Shown: one piece after another, positions 28,487 to 36,873 of the stretch
Layout of the letters: each line of letters begins with the position of its first letter
Position numbering within the stretch: the stretch's first letter is position 1
Source of the DNA: Atlantibacter hermannii
GTDB lineage: Bacteria; Pseudomonadota; Gammaproteobacteria; Enterobacterales; Enterobacteriaceae
DNA: 64,000 bases
Direction of reading: 5' to 3'
Assembly: GCA_900635495.1 (NCBI GenBank)
Contig: LR134136.1
Span: 3,162,001-3,226,000, forward strand
Notes under the pieces: model-generated
The model's input: the letters and a program-made list of their open reading frames with translations, nothing else
Databases searched by the model: none
Told to the model about the DNA's origin: nothing
Translations under genes and position numbers: made by a program

Positions 28487-28733
28487 AGGGGTAGAAAAAC
28501 CACCCCATCTAATAAAAAAGCCTTTTTATTGAATATCCGTTAATAATTACGCTCAAATGCTGACCTTTTTTTAGCATTCAGCAATCACTATTGAACTTTT
28601 CACTTTCAGAGACGAAAAAGCCTTGCCACAGCGGCCCGGTTTGCGGCATTTTCAATGGCATGCAAATGCAAACGGCCTGATTAAACGCCGGGCGCCGACA
28701 AACAACATCACCGCCAGGTTAATGGAGAAGTTT

Positions 28734-30398
28734 ATGTGTTCAATTTTTGGTGTGCTGGATATTAAAACCGACGCGGGCGAACTGCGTAAAAAAGCGCTGG
28801 AACTGTCCCGTTTGATGCGCCATCGCGGCCCCGACTGGTCCGGCGTGTATGCAGGCGAAAAAGCTATCCTCGCCCATGAGCGTCTGTCGATTGTGGATGT
28901 CAACGCAGGTGCCCAGCCGCTGTACAACGAAGCCAAAACACATGCGCTGGCGGTGAACGGTGAAATCTATAACCATCAGGCTCTGCGCGCTGAATACGGC
29001 GATCGCTACCCGTTTCAGACCGGTTCCGACTGTGAGGTCATCCTGGCGCTGTATCAGGAAAAAGGACCGGAATTCCTCGACGATCTGCAGGGGATGTTTG
29101 CCTTCGTTCTGTACGATAGCGAAAAAGACGCCTATCTGATCGGCCGCGACCACATCGGTATCATCCCGCTGTATATGGGCCATGATGAACATGGCAACTT
29201 CTATGTCGCTTCAGAAATGAAAGCGCTGGTGCCGGTGTGCCGCACCATTAAAGAATTCCCGGCTGGCAGCTATCTGTGGAGCCAGGATGGCGAAATCCGC
29301 TCCTATTACCAGCGCGACTGGTTTGACTATGACGCGGTAAAAGACAACGTGACGGACAAAAACGCCCTGCGCCAGGCGCTGGAAGATTCCGTAAAAAGCC
29401 ATTTGATGTCTGACGTCCCTTACGGCGTGCTGCTGTCCGGCGGCCTGGATTCCTCCGTGATCTCAGCCATCACGAAAAAATTTGCCGCCCGTCGTGTAGA
29501 AGATGAAGAGCGCAGCGAAGCCTGGTGGCCGCAGTTACACTCCTTCGCCGTTGGCCTGAAAGGCGCGCCGGATCTGAAAGCCGCGCAGGAAGTGGCAAAC
29601 CACCTTGGCACCGTGCATCATGAGATCCATTTCACCGTGCAGGAAGGCCTGGACGCTATCCGCGATGTGATTTACCACATCGAAACCTATGACGTGACCA
29701 CCATTCGTGCGTCAACCCCGATGTATTTGATGTCGCGTAAGATCAAAGCCATGGGCATTAAAATGGTGCTGTCCGGCGAAGGTTCCGATGAAGTGTTTGG
29801 CGGCTATCTTTATTTCCATAAAGCGCCGAATGCTAAAGAGCTGCATGAAGAGACCGTACGTAAATTGCAGTCGCTGCATATGTTCGATTGCGCTCGCGCC
29901 AACAAAGCGATGTCGGCCTGGGGTGTGGAAGCGCGTGTGCCGTTCCTTGATAAAAAATTCCTCGATGTGGCGATGCGCATTAACCCGCAGGATAAAATGT
30001 GCGGCAACGGTAAAATGGAAAAACACGTGCTGCGCGAATGCTTTGAATCTTACCTGCCGGCAAGCGTGGCGTGGCGTCAGAAAGAGCAGTTTTCCGACGG
30101 CGTTGGCTACAGCTGGATTGACACTTTAAAAGAAGTGGCGGCACAGCAGGTCACCGATCAACAGCTCGAAACTGCCCGCTTCCGCTTCCCGTACAACACG
30201 CCGTCCTCGAAAGAAGCGTATTTGTACCGTGAAATCTTTGAAGAGCTGTTCCCGGTGCCGAGCGCGGCGGAATGCGTACCTGGCGGCCCGTCAGTGGCGT
30301 GTTCATCAGCAAAAGCGATTGAATGGGATGAAGCGTTTAAAACCATGAACGATCCATCAGGCCGTGCGGTGGGCGTACACCAGTCAGCCTATAAATAA
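28734..30398 (+). CDS. asnB: Asparagine synthetase B (glutamine-hydrolysing)
   Basis: 554 aa, E. coli length. Makes asparagine from aspartate, ATP and glutamine. The N-terminal Ntn amidotransferase domain begins MCSIFG, where Cys2 is the nucleophile; RHRGPDWSG and the glutamine-binding NGEIYNHQALR follow. The synthetase domain has the pyrophosphatase loop LLSGGLDSSVI (about 232) and LSGEGSDEVFGGY. ATG at 28734 with GGAGAAG upstream fits, since Cys must be second; the upstream open frame is ignored. Confidence 0.97.
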   Translation: MCSIFGVLDIKTDAGELRKKALELSRLMRHRGPDWSGVYAGEKAILAHERLSIVDVNAGAQPLYNEAKTHALAVNGEIYNHQALRAEYGDRYPFQTGSDCEVILALYQEKGPEFLDDLQGMFAFVLYDSEKDAYLIGRDHIGIIPLYMGHDEHGNFYVASEMKALVPVCRTIKEFPAGSYLWSQDGEIRSYYQRDWFDYDAVKDNVTDKNALRQALEDSVKSHLMSDVPYGVLLSGGLDSSVISAITKKFAARRVEDEERSEAWWPQLHSFAVGLKGAPDLKAAQEVANHLGTVHHEIHFTVQEGLDAIRDVIYHIETYDVTTIRASTPMYLMSRKIKAMGIKMVLSGEGSDEVFGGYLYFHKAPNAKELHEETVRKLQSLHMFDCARANKAMSAWGVEARVPFLDKKFLDVAMRINPQDKMCGNGKMEKHVLRECFESYLPASVAWRQKEQFSDGVGYSWIDTLKEVAAQQVTDQQLETARFRFPYNTPSSKEAYLYREIFEELFPVPSAAECVPGGPSVACSSAKAIEWDEAFKTMNDPSGRAVGVHQSAYK

Positions 30399-30414
30399 GC
30401 ATCAGCATGATGAT

Positions 30415-30443
30415 AAAAGGAGCCTGACGGCTCCTTTTTTATT
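30415..30443 (+). terminator. Terminator after asnB
   Basis: AAAAGGAGCC / GGCTCCTTTT (30415-30424 with 30429-30438) with loop TGAC and a T-rich tail. Confidence 0.9.
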
Positions 30444-30578
30444 GGCTTTCATCGCCCCTGAAACCGTTAATTTTCAGCAGGCAACGCGAGAAACAGCCAA
30501 TAACTGCTGAATATTTCGTCAAGATGTTCGCAAGCTAGTCAAACAGCCATCGACAGGCGATTTTCGGCAAAAAATGTG

Positions 30579-30607
30579 TTGACGCTGCAAAGCCCAATAC
30601 GCATAAT
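30579..30607 (+). promoter_or_regulatory. Promoter of the tRNA operon
   Basis: -35 TTGACG (30579-30584), 17 bp spacer, -10 CATAAT (30602-30607), then a GC-rich stretch (GCGCCCC) as found in stringently controlled stable-RNA promoters. It lies about 40 bp before the first tRNA. Confidence 0.8.
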
Positions 30608-30646
30608 GCGCCCCGCAACGCCGATAAGGTAACGCAAAAAAAAGAT

Positions 30647-30723
30647 GGCTACGTAGCTCAGCTGGTTAGAGCACATCACTCATAATGATGGGGTCACAGG
30701 TTCGATTCCCGTCGTAGCCACCA
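30647..30723 (+). tRNA. metT: tRNA-Met (CAU), elongator
   Basis: 77 nt with encoded CCA; acceptor GGCTACG/CGTAGCC, anticodon CAT in loop CTCATAA. First gene of the cluster. Its anticodon-stem pair differs from the second copy (metU). Confidence 0.97.
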
Positions 30724-30730
30724 TCTTTTT

Positions 30731-30815
30731 GCGGGAGTGGCGAAATTGGTAGACGCACCAGATTTAGGTTCTGGCGCCGCAAGGTGTGCGAGTTCAAGTC
30801 TCGCCTCCCGCACCA
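30731..30815 (+). tRNA. leuW: tRNA-Leu (UAG)
   Basis: 85 nt class II tRNA with a long variable arm and encoded CCA; acceptor GCGGGAG/CTCCCGC; anticodon TAG in GATTTAGGTTC. Confidence 0.97.
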
Positions 30816-30835
30816 TTATCTTCACGTTGCACGGA

Positions 30836-30910
30836 TGGGGTATCGCCAAGCGGTAAGGCACCGGTTTTTGATACCGGCATTCCCTGGTTCGAATCCAGGT
30901 ACCCCAGCCA
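30836..30910 (+). tRNA. glnU: tRNA-Gln (UUG)
   Basis: 75 nt with encoded CCA; acceptor TGGGGTA/TACCCCA; anticodon TTG in loop TTTTGAT. Identical to the next copy. Confidence 0.97.
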
Positions 30911-30945
30911 CCTTTTCTGACGATTGTGTTTACGCACAGTGTCAT

Positions 30946-31020
30946 TGGGGTATCGCCAAGCGGTAAGGCACCGGTTTTTGATACCGGCATTCCCTGGTTC
31001 GAATCCAGGTACCCCAGCCA
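30946..31020 (+). tRNA. glnW: tRNA-Gln (UUG), second identical copy
   Basis: 75 nt, same sequence as the copy at 30836-30910, separated from it by a 35-nt spacer. Confidence 0.97.
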
Positions 31021-31049
31021 GTCAGATTTGACTGGAAGAAATAAAATTT

Positions 31050-31126
31050 GGCTACGTAGCTCAGCTGGTTAGAGCACAGCACTCATAATGCTGGGGTCAC
31101 AGGTTCGATTCCCGTCGTAGCCACCA
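31050..31126 (+). tRNA. metU: tRNA-Met (CAU), elongator, second copy
   Basis: 77 nt with CCA. Differs from metT by a compensated pair in the anticodon stem (CATCA/TGATG there, CAGCA/TGCTG here). Confidence 0.97.
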
Positions 31127-31131
31127 TCTTT

Positions 31132-31206
31132 TGGGGTATCGCCAAGCGGTAAGGCAGTGGATTCTGATTCCACCATTCCGAGGTTCGAATCCTCGTACCC
31201 CAGCCA
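31132..31206 (+). tRNA. glnV: tRNA-Gln (CUG)
   Basis: 75 nt with CCA; anticodon CTG in loop TTCTGAT. Begins five bases after metU. Confidence 0.97.
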
Positions 31207-31244
31207 AATTAAAAAGACGGATTGCGTTTGCAACCGCACCCTGT

Positions 31245-31319
31245 TGGGGTATCGCCAAGCGGTAAGGCAGTGGATTCTGATTCCACCATCCCGAGGTTCG
31301 AATCCTCGTACCCCAGCCA
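31245..31319 (+). tRNA. glnX: tRNA-Gln (CUG), second copy
   Basis: 75 nt with CCA; differs from glnV by one base in the variable region (ATCCCG against ATTCCG). Confidence 0.97.
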
Positions 31320-31324
31320 CTATT

Positions 31325-31352
31325 AAAAAAGCCTGCGAAAGCAGGCTTTTTG
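31325..31352 (+). terminator. Terminator of the tRNA operon
   Basis: A-run, stem GCCTGC/GCAGGC (31331-31336 with 31341-31346), loop GAAA, five T. Confidence 0.92.
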
Positions 31353-31416
31353 CATTCAACGCACCGTAAAATCCCTCATCCTTATGCCGCAACATAACGA
31401 GGAGGGACCGGGCAAC

Positions 31417-32592
31417 TCACAGTCCTAATGCATACTTTAACGCCTGGCGTTTTAATACGCCTGCCCGTTCCGCTGCCATAAGACCAAGATTACGTAGCAC
31501 CTTCACTGGCGGCAAATCGTTGCTGAATCCGGCGTAAAACAGATCCATACCGCTTTGCATCAGGAAGTTATCCGCCTGACGGCGCATCTGATAACGCCGT
31601 AATACCTCATAGCTCGACCAGAGCTCGCCATGACTGCGGGCGCGGACTAAGACGTCAAGCAAAGCATCCACGTCACGGTAGCCAAGATTGACCCCCTGCC
31701 CCGCCAGCGGATGAATGGTGTGCGCTGCATCGCCCACCAGCGCAAGGCCCGGTTGTGCATACTTGAGGGCGTGACGTCGCGTCAGTGGGAAGGCCCCGCA
31801 GGCTTGGGGAGTCACTTTCCCGACACGCGCAGGGAAATGCTGATTAATTTCACGCCCCAGTTGCTCCATAGAAAGCCCCTGAAGCTGGCGAATACGCGCG
31901 GGTTTGTCATACCACACCAGCGACGCCCAGTTATCGAACAGCGGCAGGAAAGCGCGTGGGCCATCGGGGGTAAACTGTTGCCAGGTGCTGTCGCCAGGAT
32001 CGTTCTCACAGCGAACAGAAATCAACAGGCAGGATTGATGATAGTTCCAGGCGTGAATGCCAATGCCCGCCCAGTCACGAATACGTGAATTTGCGCCATC
32101 GGCACCGATCACCAGTTTGGCTTCCAGTACCGTCCCGTCTTCAAAAGTGAGTTCATGATACTCATTGCGGCGCTGCATATGAGAGAGCGCGGCCGGGCAA
32201 TGCAGCGTAACGGACGGATGTTTTTCCAGCGCCTGCCAGAGTGCGCACTGTAACACCGAATTTTCCACCATGTAGCCCAGCTCAGGCAGCTTGAGTTCGG
32301 ATGCGTCAAACGCCACGTGAGACGCCTCCCACTCCCAGGTTTCAAGCCGTCGCCAGGCATGGGCGCGCATGCCACAAACCGCGTCCCATACGCCAAGCTG
32401 CTTCAGCAGCGACACAGAGGCACAGCTGATGGCAGAAATCCGCACGTCAGGCGGTGATGCCGGGTCATATTCCGCGGGCGGCGCATGTTCAATCACGCTC
32501 ACCTGAAAACCGTTTTGCGCGAGCCCCAGCGCGATTGCAGCGCCTACCATGCCCGCGCCGATAACGGCGACTTCAATTGGTTGATTTGCCAT
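31417..32592 (-). CDS. ubiF: UbiF, 3-demethoxyubiquinol 3-hydroxylase
   Basis: 391 aa, E. coli length. FAD monooxygenase adding the last ring hydroxyl in ubiquinone synthesis. The N-terminal dinucleotide fold is GAGMVGAAIALGLAQNG, the middle motif is IGADGANSRIRDW, and the second FAD motif is GDAAHTIHPLAGQGVNLGYRD. The ATG at 32592 (MANQPIEVAV) aligns with the E. coli start and has AAGGAT eight bases before it; another ATG six bases upstream is too close to that site. Divergent from miaB. Confidence 0.96.
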   Translation of the reverse strand: MANQPIEVAVIGAGMVGAAIALGLAQNGFQVSVIEHAPPAEYDPASPPDVRISAISCASVSLLKQLGVWDAVCGMRAHAWRRLETWEWEASHVAFDASELKLPELGYMVENSVLQCALWQALEKHPSVTLHCPAALSHMQRRNEYHELTFEDGTVLEAKLVIGADGANSRIRDWAGIGIHAWNYHQSCLLISVRCENDPGDSTWQQFTPDGPRAFLPLFDNWASLVWYDKPARIRQLQGLSMEQLGREINQHFPARVGKVTPQACGAFPLTRRHALKYAQPGLALVGDAAHTIHPLAGQGVNLGYRDVDALLDVLVRARSHGELWSSYEVLRRYQMRRQADNFLMQSGMDLFYAGFSNDLPPVKVLRNLGLMAAERAGVLKRQALKYALGL

Positions 32593-32739
32593 GGTCATTT
32601 ATCCTTAAACGCAGTTACCTAAGTTTACCGGATTTTCAGATAAGTGGCGTCGTATTCCGCGCTACTGGTCACGGCAGCGTCAAAGCATTACAATACGCGC
32701 CCTGCATTACGGCCGTTAACTTAAGCAATGAGCATGTCA

Positions 32740-34164
32740 ATGACAAAAAAACTCCATATCAAAACCTGGGGCTGTCAGATGAACGAATACGATTCATCGA
32801 AGATGGCCGATCTGCTGGATGCCACCCACGGGTATCAACTGACCGACGTGGCGGAAGAAGCGGATGTGTTGCTGCTCAACACCTGCTCAATCCGCGAAAA
32901 AGCCCAGGAAAAAGTTTTCCATCAACTGGGACGCTGGAGAGCGCTTAAGGAAAAGAATCCGGATCTGATTATCGGTGTCGGCGGCTGCGTGGCATCGCAG
33001 GAAGGCGATCATATTCGCCAACGCGCCCACTATGTCGACATTATTTTCGGGCCGCAAACCCTGCACCGTTTACCGGAAATGATTAACCGCGTGCGCGGCG
33101 ATCGTAGCCCGGTTGTGGATATCAGCTTCCCGGAAATCGAGAAATTCGACCGTCTTCCTGAGCCGCGCGCCGACGGCCCGACGGCATTTGTGTCAATCAT
33201 GGAAGGCTGCAATAAATACTGCACCTACTGCGTGGTGCCGTACACCCGTGGTGAGGAAGTCAGCCGTCCTTGCGACGATATTCTGTTTGAAATTGCCCAA
33301 CTGGCGGCGCAGGGCGTACGTGAGGTCAACTTGCTTGGCCAGAACGTAAACGCCTGGCGCGGTGAAAACTATGACGGTACACAGGGTAACTTTGCTGACC
33401 TGCTGCGTCTGGTTGCGGCCATCGACGGCATCGACCGCATCCGCTTTACCACCAGCCATCCTATCGAATTTACCGACGATATCGTGGAAGTGTATCGCGA
33501 TACGCCGGAGCTGGTGAGCTTCCTGCACCTGCCGGTGCAGAGCGGGTCCGACCGTGTGTTGAACCTGATGGGCCGCACCCATACCGCGCTGGAGTACAAA
33601 GCCATTATCCGTAAACTGCGCGCAGCGCGCCCGGATATCCAGATTAGCTCTGACTTTATCGTCGGCTTCCCGGGTGAAAGCCAACAGGATTTCGAACAGA
33701 CCATGAAGCTGATTGCCGATGTGAATTTCGACATGAGCTACAGCTTTATTTTCTCAGCGCGTCCGGGTACGCCTGCCGCCGATATGGTGGACGATGTGCC
33801 GGAAGAAGAGAAAAAGCAGCGTCTGTATATTCTCCAGGAGCGTATCAATCAGCAGGCAATGGCCTGGAGCCGCCGCATGCTGGGCAGCGTTCAGCGTATT
33901 CTGGTGGAAGGTACATCACGTAAGAGCATCATGGAGTTATCTGGCCGCACCGAAAACAACCGCGTGGTGAACTTCGAAGGCACGCCGGATATGGTAGGCA
34001 AATTCGTTGATGTGGAAATCACTGACGTATTCCCGAACTCGCTGCGCGGTACCGTCGTGCGCACCGAAGAAGAAATGGGGCTGCGCGTCGTCGAATCCCC
34101 TGAGTCCGTGATTGCCCGCACCCGTAAAGAAAACGAAATCGGCGTTGGTATCTACCAGCCGTGA
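32740..34164 (+). CDS. miaB: MiaB, tRNA-2-methylthio-N6-isopentenyladenosine synthase
   Basis: 474 aa, E. coli length. Radical-SAM methylthiotransferase modifying A37 of tRNAs that read UNN codons. The N-terminal UPF0004 domain holds three cysteines for the auxiliary cluster (KTWGCQMN, NTCSIREKA, GVGGCVASQ); the radical-SAM motif CNKYCTYC is at about 157-164; a C-terminal TRAM domain ends at GVGIYQP. Start at MTKKLHIKTWG; two upstream in-frame ATG codons (MSMS) are possible but atypical. Confidence 0.97.
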   Translation: MTKKLHIKTWGCQMNEYDSSKMADLLDATHGYQLTDVAEEADVLLLNTCSIREKAQEKVFHQLGRWRALKEKNPDLIIGVGGCVASQEGDHIRQRAHYVDIIFGPQTLHRLPEMINRVRGDRSPVVDISFPEIEKFDRLPEPRADGPTAFVSIMEGCNKYCTYCVVPYTRGEEVSRPCDDILFEIAQLAAQGVREVNLLGQNVNAWRGENYDGTQGNFADLLRLVAAIDGIDRIRFTTSHPIEFTDDIVEVYRDTPELVSFLHLPVQSGSDRVLNLMGRTHTALEYKAIIRKLRAARPDIQISSDFIVGFPGESQQDFEQTMKLIADVNFDMSYSFIFSARPGTPAADMVDDVPEEEKKQRLYILQERINQQAMAWSRRMLGSVQRILVEGTSRKSIMELSGRTENNRVVNFEGTPDMVGKFVDVEITDVFPNSLRGTVVRTEEEMGLRVVESPESVIARTRKENEIGVGIYQP

Positions 34165-34169
34165 TCCTC

Positions 34170-34209
34170 GCCCGATATGCTGCGTCGCTCGCAGTATATC
34201 GGGGCTTTT
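34170..34209 (+). terminator. Terminator after miaB
   Basis: Fourteen-base stem (34171-34184 with 34190-34203, one G-T pair), loop TCGCT, then GCTTTT. The T-run is short, so efficiency is uncertain. Confidence 0.65.
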
Positions 34210-34367
34210 GCACCGCCCCGCCCTTGTATTTGCCCGCTGTTACCCAAATATCTGACCTGAAGCTTGCGCCTTTTTCCCACGCCGTGAATAATTTCTATTA
34301 GCCTGAGAAAATCAGCACGCATTATTACTATTCACCTAACTGGCCCTGTGTGACCAAGAGGATAAGT

Positions 34368-35429
34368 TTGAATATCGAAACACGTGAATTTACCCTGGAA
34401 CCCGCAGATAACGAACGTCTGCTTAGCCTTTGCGGCCCGTTTGACGACAACATCAAACAGCTCGAACGGCGCCTCGGCATCGAAATTAATCGTCGTGACA
34501 ACCACTTCAAACTCACCGGACGTAGCCTGAGCGTCAGCGCTGCGACGGATATTCTTCGTCATTTGTACGTGGATACGGCACCGATGCGCGGCAAGATCAA
34601 GGACATTGACCCCGAACAAATCCATCTGGCGATTAAAGAATTCCGCGTCCTGGAACAGAACGCGGAAAGCGTGCCGGATTATGGCAAAGCGGTGAATATC
34701 CAGACCAAGCGCGGCGTGATAAAACCGCGTACGCCTAACCAGGCGCAGTACATCGCCAACATTCTCGATCACGACATTACCTTTGGCGTCGGCCCTGCGG
34801 GTACCGGTAAAACCTATTTGGCGGTCGCCGCGGCTGTCGATGCGCTTGAGCGCCAGGAAATTCGTCGCATTCTGCTGACGCGCCCGGCGGTTGAAGCCGG
34901 CGAGAAACTGGGCTTCCTGCCCGGCGATCTCAGCCAGAAAGTTGACCCATACCTGCGCCCGCTCTACGACGCGCTGTTCGAAATGCTCGGTTTTGAGCGT
35001 GTCGAAAAGTTGATGGAACGTAATGTGATTGAAGTTGCTCCGCTGGCCTATATGCGCGGACGCACCCTTAACGACGCATTTATTATTCTCGATGAGAGCC
35101 AGAACACGACCATCGAACAGATGAAAATGTTCCTGACGCGTATTGGGTTTAACTCAAAAGCGGTTATTACCGGCGATGTCACTCAAATCGACTTGCCGCG
35201 CAATATGAAGTCTGGTTTACGCCATGCCATTGAAGTGCTGAGCGGCGTTGAGGAAATCAGCTTCAACTTCTTCCATAGCGAAGACGTGGTTCGTCACCCT
35301 GTTGTGGCGCGTATCGTTAACGCCTATGAAGCCTGGGAAGAAGCCGATCAAAAACGTAAAGCGGAGCAAGCCGCAGAACGTAAACGTGAAGCGCTGGCGC
35401 AGGCCGCGGGGCAACAGGAGCAACCATGA
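34368..35429 (+). CDS. ybeZ: YbeZ (PhoH-like ATPase)
   Basis: 353 aa. PhoH-family P-loop NTPase (PhoL), linked to YbeY and rRNA maturation. An N-terminal KH-like part (about 20-80) precedes Walker A GPAGTGKTYLA (about 144) and Walker B FIILDESQN. The start chosen is TTG at 34368 (MNIETREFTLEP), with AAGAGGATAAG before it, as in E. coli; the frame-extending GTG at 34350 overlaps the ribosome site. Its stop overlaps the ybeY ATG. The C-terminus is a charged K/E/R/Q tail. Confidence 0.94.
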   Translation: MNIETREFTLEPADNERLLSLCGPFDDNIKQLERRLGIEINRRDNHFKLTGRSLSVSAATDILRHLYVDTAPMRGKIKDIDPEQIHLAIKEFRVLEQNAESVPDYGKAVNIQTKRGVIKPRTPNQAQYIANILDHDITFGVGPAGTGKTYLAVAAAVDALERQEIRRILLTRPAVEAGEKLGFLPGDLSQKVDPYLRPLYDALFEMLGFERVEKLMERNVIEVAPLAYMRGRTLNDAFIILDESQNTTIEQMKMFLTRIGFNSKAVITGDVTQIDLPRNMKSGLRHAIEVLSGVEEISFNFFHSEDVVRHPVVARIVNAYEAWEEADQKRKAEQAAERKREALAQAAGQQEQP

Positions 35430-35893
35430 GTCAGGTCATTCTGGATTTACAACTGGCCTGTGAAGACACCAGCGGATTACCCGACGAAGCGCAATTTCAG
35501 GCATGGCTTGACGCCGTGATCCCACAATTTCAGGAAGAAGCGGAAGTCACGATCCGTGTGGTAGACGAAGCCGAGAGCCATGAACTGAATCTCACCTACC
35601 GTGGCAAAGACAAGTCGACCAACGTGCTCTCGTTCCCCTTTGAAGCGCCGCCGGGAATTGAATTGCCACTGCTGGGCGATCTGATTATTTGCCGTCAGGT
35701 TGTGGAGCGCGAAGCCACTGAGCAGGTGAAGCCACTGGACGCCCACTGGGCGCATATGGTTATCCATGGCAGCCTGCATTTGTTGGGTTATGACCATATC
35801 GAAGACGACGAAGCCGAAGAAATGGAAGGGCTGGAAACAGAGATAATGCTTGCTCTGGGCTTTAGCGATCCGTACATTTCCGAGAAAGAGTAA
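35426..35893 (+). CDS. ybeY: YbeY, endoribonuclease / rRNA maturation factor
   Basis: 155 aa, E. coli length. Zinc-dependent RNase involved in 16S rRNA 3'-end maturation and ribosome quality control. The metal motif HGSLHLLGYDH (H-x3-H-x5-H) is intact, as is the conserved Arg of LTYRGKDKSTNVLSFPF. Coupled with ybeZ by a four-base overlap (ATGA). Confidence 0.97.
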   Translation: MSQVILDLQLACEDTSGLPDEAQFQAWLDAVIPQFQEEAEVTIRVVDEAESHELNLTYRGKDKSTNVLSFPFEAPPGIELPLLGDLIICRQVVEREATEQVKPLDAHWAHMVIHGSLHLLGYDHIEDDEAEEMEGLETEIMLALGFSDPYISEKE

Positions 35894-35990
35894 GCAGAGA
35901 GGCAATTCTGCCCCTCTGCATAAGGCCGTCGTCGTGTGTTTTCCGGCGACGGTACAAATGAAACCAACATGAGGTCCTGTACCAGACGCC

Positions 35991-36869
35991 ATGAGCGACG
36001 ATAATTCACACAGTAGTGACACGCTTAACAGCAAGAAGGGATTCTTCTCCCTTTTACTGAGCCAGCTTTTCCACGGCGAACCGAAAAACCGTGAAGAGTT
36101 ACTGGCACTGATCCGTGATTCCGAACAAAACGAGCTTATCGACCTGGATACCCGCGATATGCTTGAAGGGGTGATGGATATCGCTGACCAACGCGTCCGC
36201 GACATCATGATCCCGCGTTCCCAAATGGTCACCGTGAAACGCAACCAGAGCCTGGACGAATGCCTTGATGTCATCATCGAATCCGCCCACTCGCGCTTCC
36301 CGGTTATCAGTGAAGATAAAGATCACATTGAAGGGATTCTGATGGCGAAAGATCTGCTGCCGTTTATGCGCAGCGATGCTGAGCCGTTCAGTATGGAAAA
36401 AGTGTTACGCCCGGCGGTAGTTGTGCCGGAAAGCAAGCGGGTTGACCGTATGCTTAAAGAGTTCCGTTCTCAGCGTTACCACATGGCGATTGTCATTGAT
36501 GAATTTGGCGGCGTTTCTGGCCTGGTCACCATCGAAGACATTCTTGAACTCATTGTGGGTGAAATTGAAGACGAATATGACGAAGAAGAGGATCTCGATT
36601 TTCGTCAGTTGAGTCGCCATACCTGGACCGTTCGTGCCCTGGCGCCGATTGAAGATTTTAACGAAACCTTCGGTACCCAGTTTAGCGATGAAGAAGTCGA
36701 TACCATTGGCGGCCTGGTGATGCAGGCGTTCGGCCACCTGCCCGCGCGCGGCGAAACCGTAGAAATCGACGGTTATCAGTTTAAAGTCGCCATGTCGGAC
36801 AGCCGACGCATTATCCAGGTTCATGTAAAAATTCCGGACGACTCGCCTGGTCCAAAATCTGAAGAGTAA
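35991..36869 (+). CDS. ybeX: YbeX / CorC, CBS-pair protein
   Basis: 292 aa, E. coli length. Soluble relative of magnesium/cobalt efflux factor CorC with a role in ribosome metabolism in E. coli. Two CBS domains (about 65-195) with VRDIMIPRSQMVTV and MAIVIDEFGGVSGLVTIEDILE are followed by an acidic patch and a CorC_HlyC domain (about 205-285). Separated from ybeY by 97 bp, and from lnt by only four. Confidence 0.94.
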   Translation: MSDDNSHSSDTLNSKKGFFSLLLSQLFHGEPKNREELLALIRDSEQNELIDLDTRDMLEGVMDIADQRVRDIMIPRSQMVTVKRNQSLDECLDVIIESAHSRFPVISEDKDHIEGILMAKDLLPFMRSDAEPFSMEKVLRPAVVVPESKRVDRMLKEFRSQRYHMAIVIDEFGGVSGLVTIEDILELIVGEIEDEYDEEEDLDFRQLSRHTWTVRALAPIEDFNETFGTQFSDEEVDTIGGLVMQAFGHLPARGETVEIDGYQFKVAMSDSRRIIQVHVKIPDDSPGPKSEE

Positions 36870-36873
36870 TGGA

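Noticed and set aside
30836..31319. Repeated 75-nt units with short spacers, looking like an array
   Set aside because: They fold as tRNA-Gln and tRNA-Met genes with encoded CCA; not a CRISPR.
34350..34367. Upstream GTG start for ybeZ
   Set aside because: It would place the ribosome site AAGAGGATAAG inside the coding frame; TTG at 34368 fits family length and spacing.
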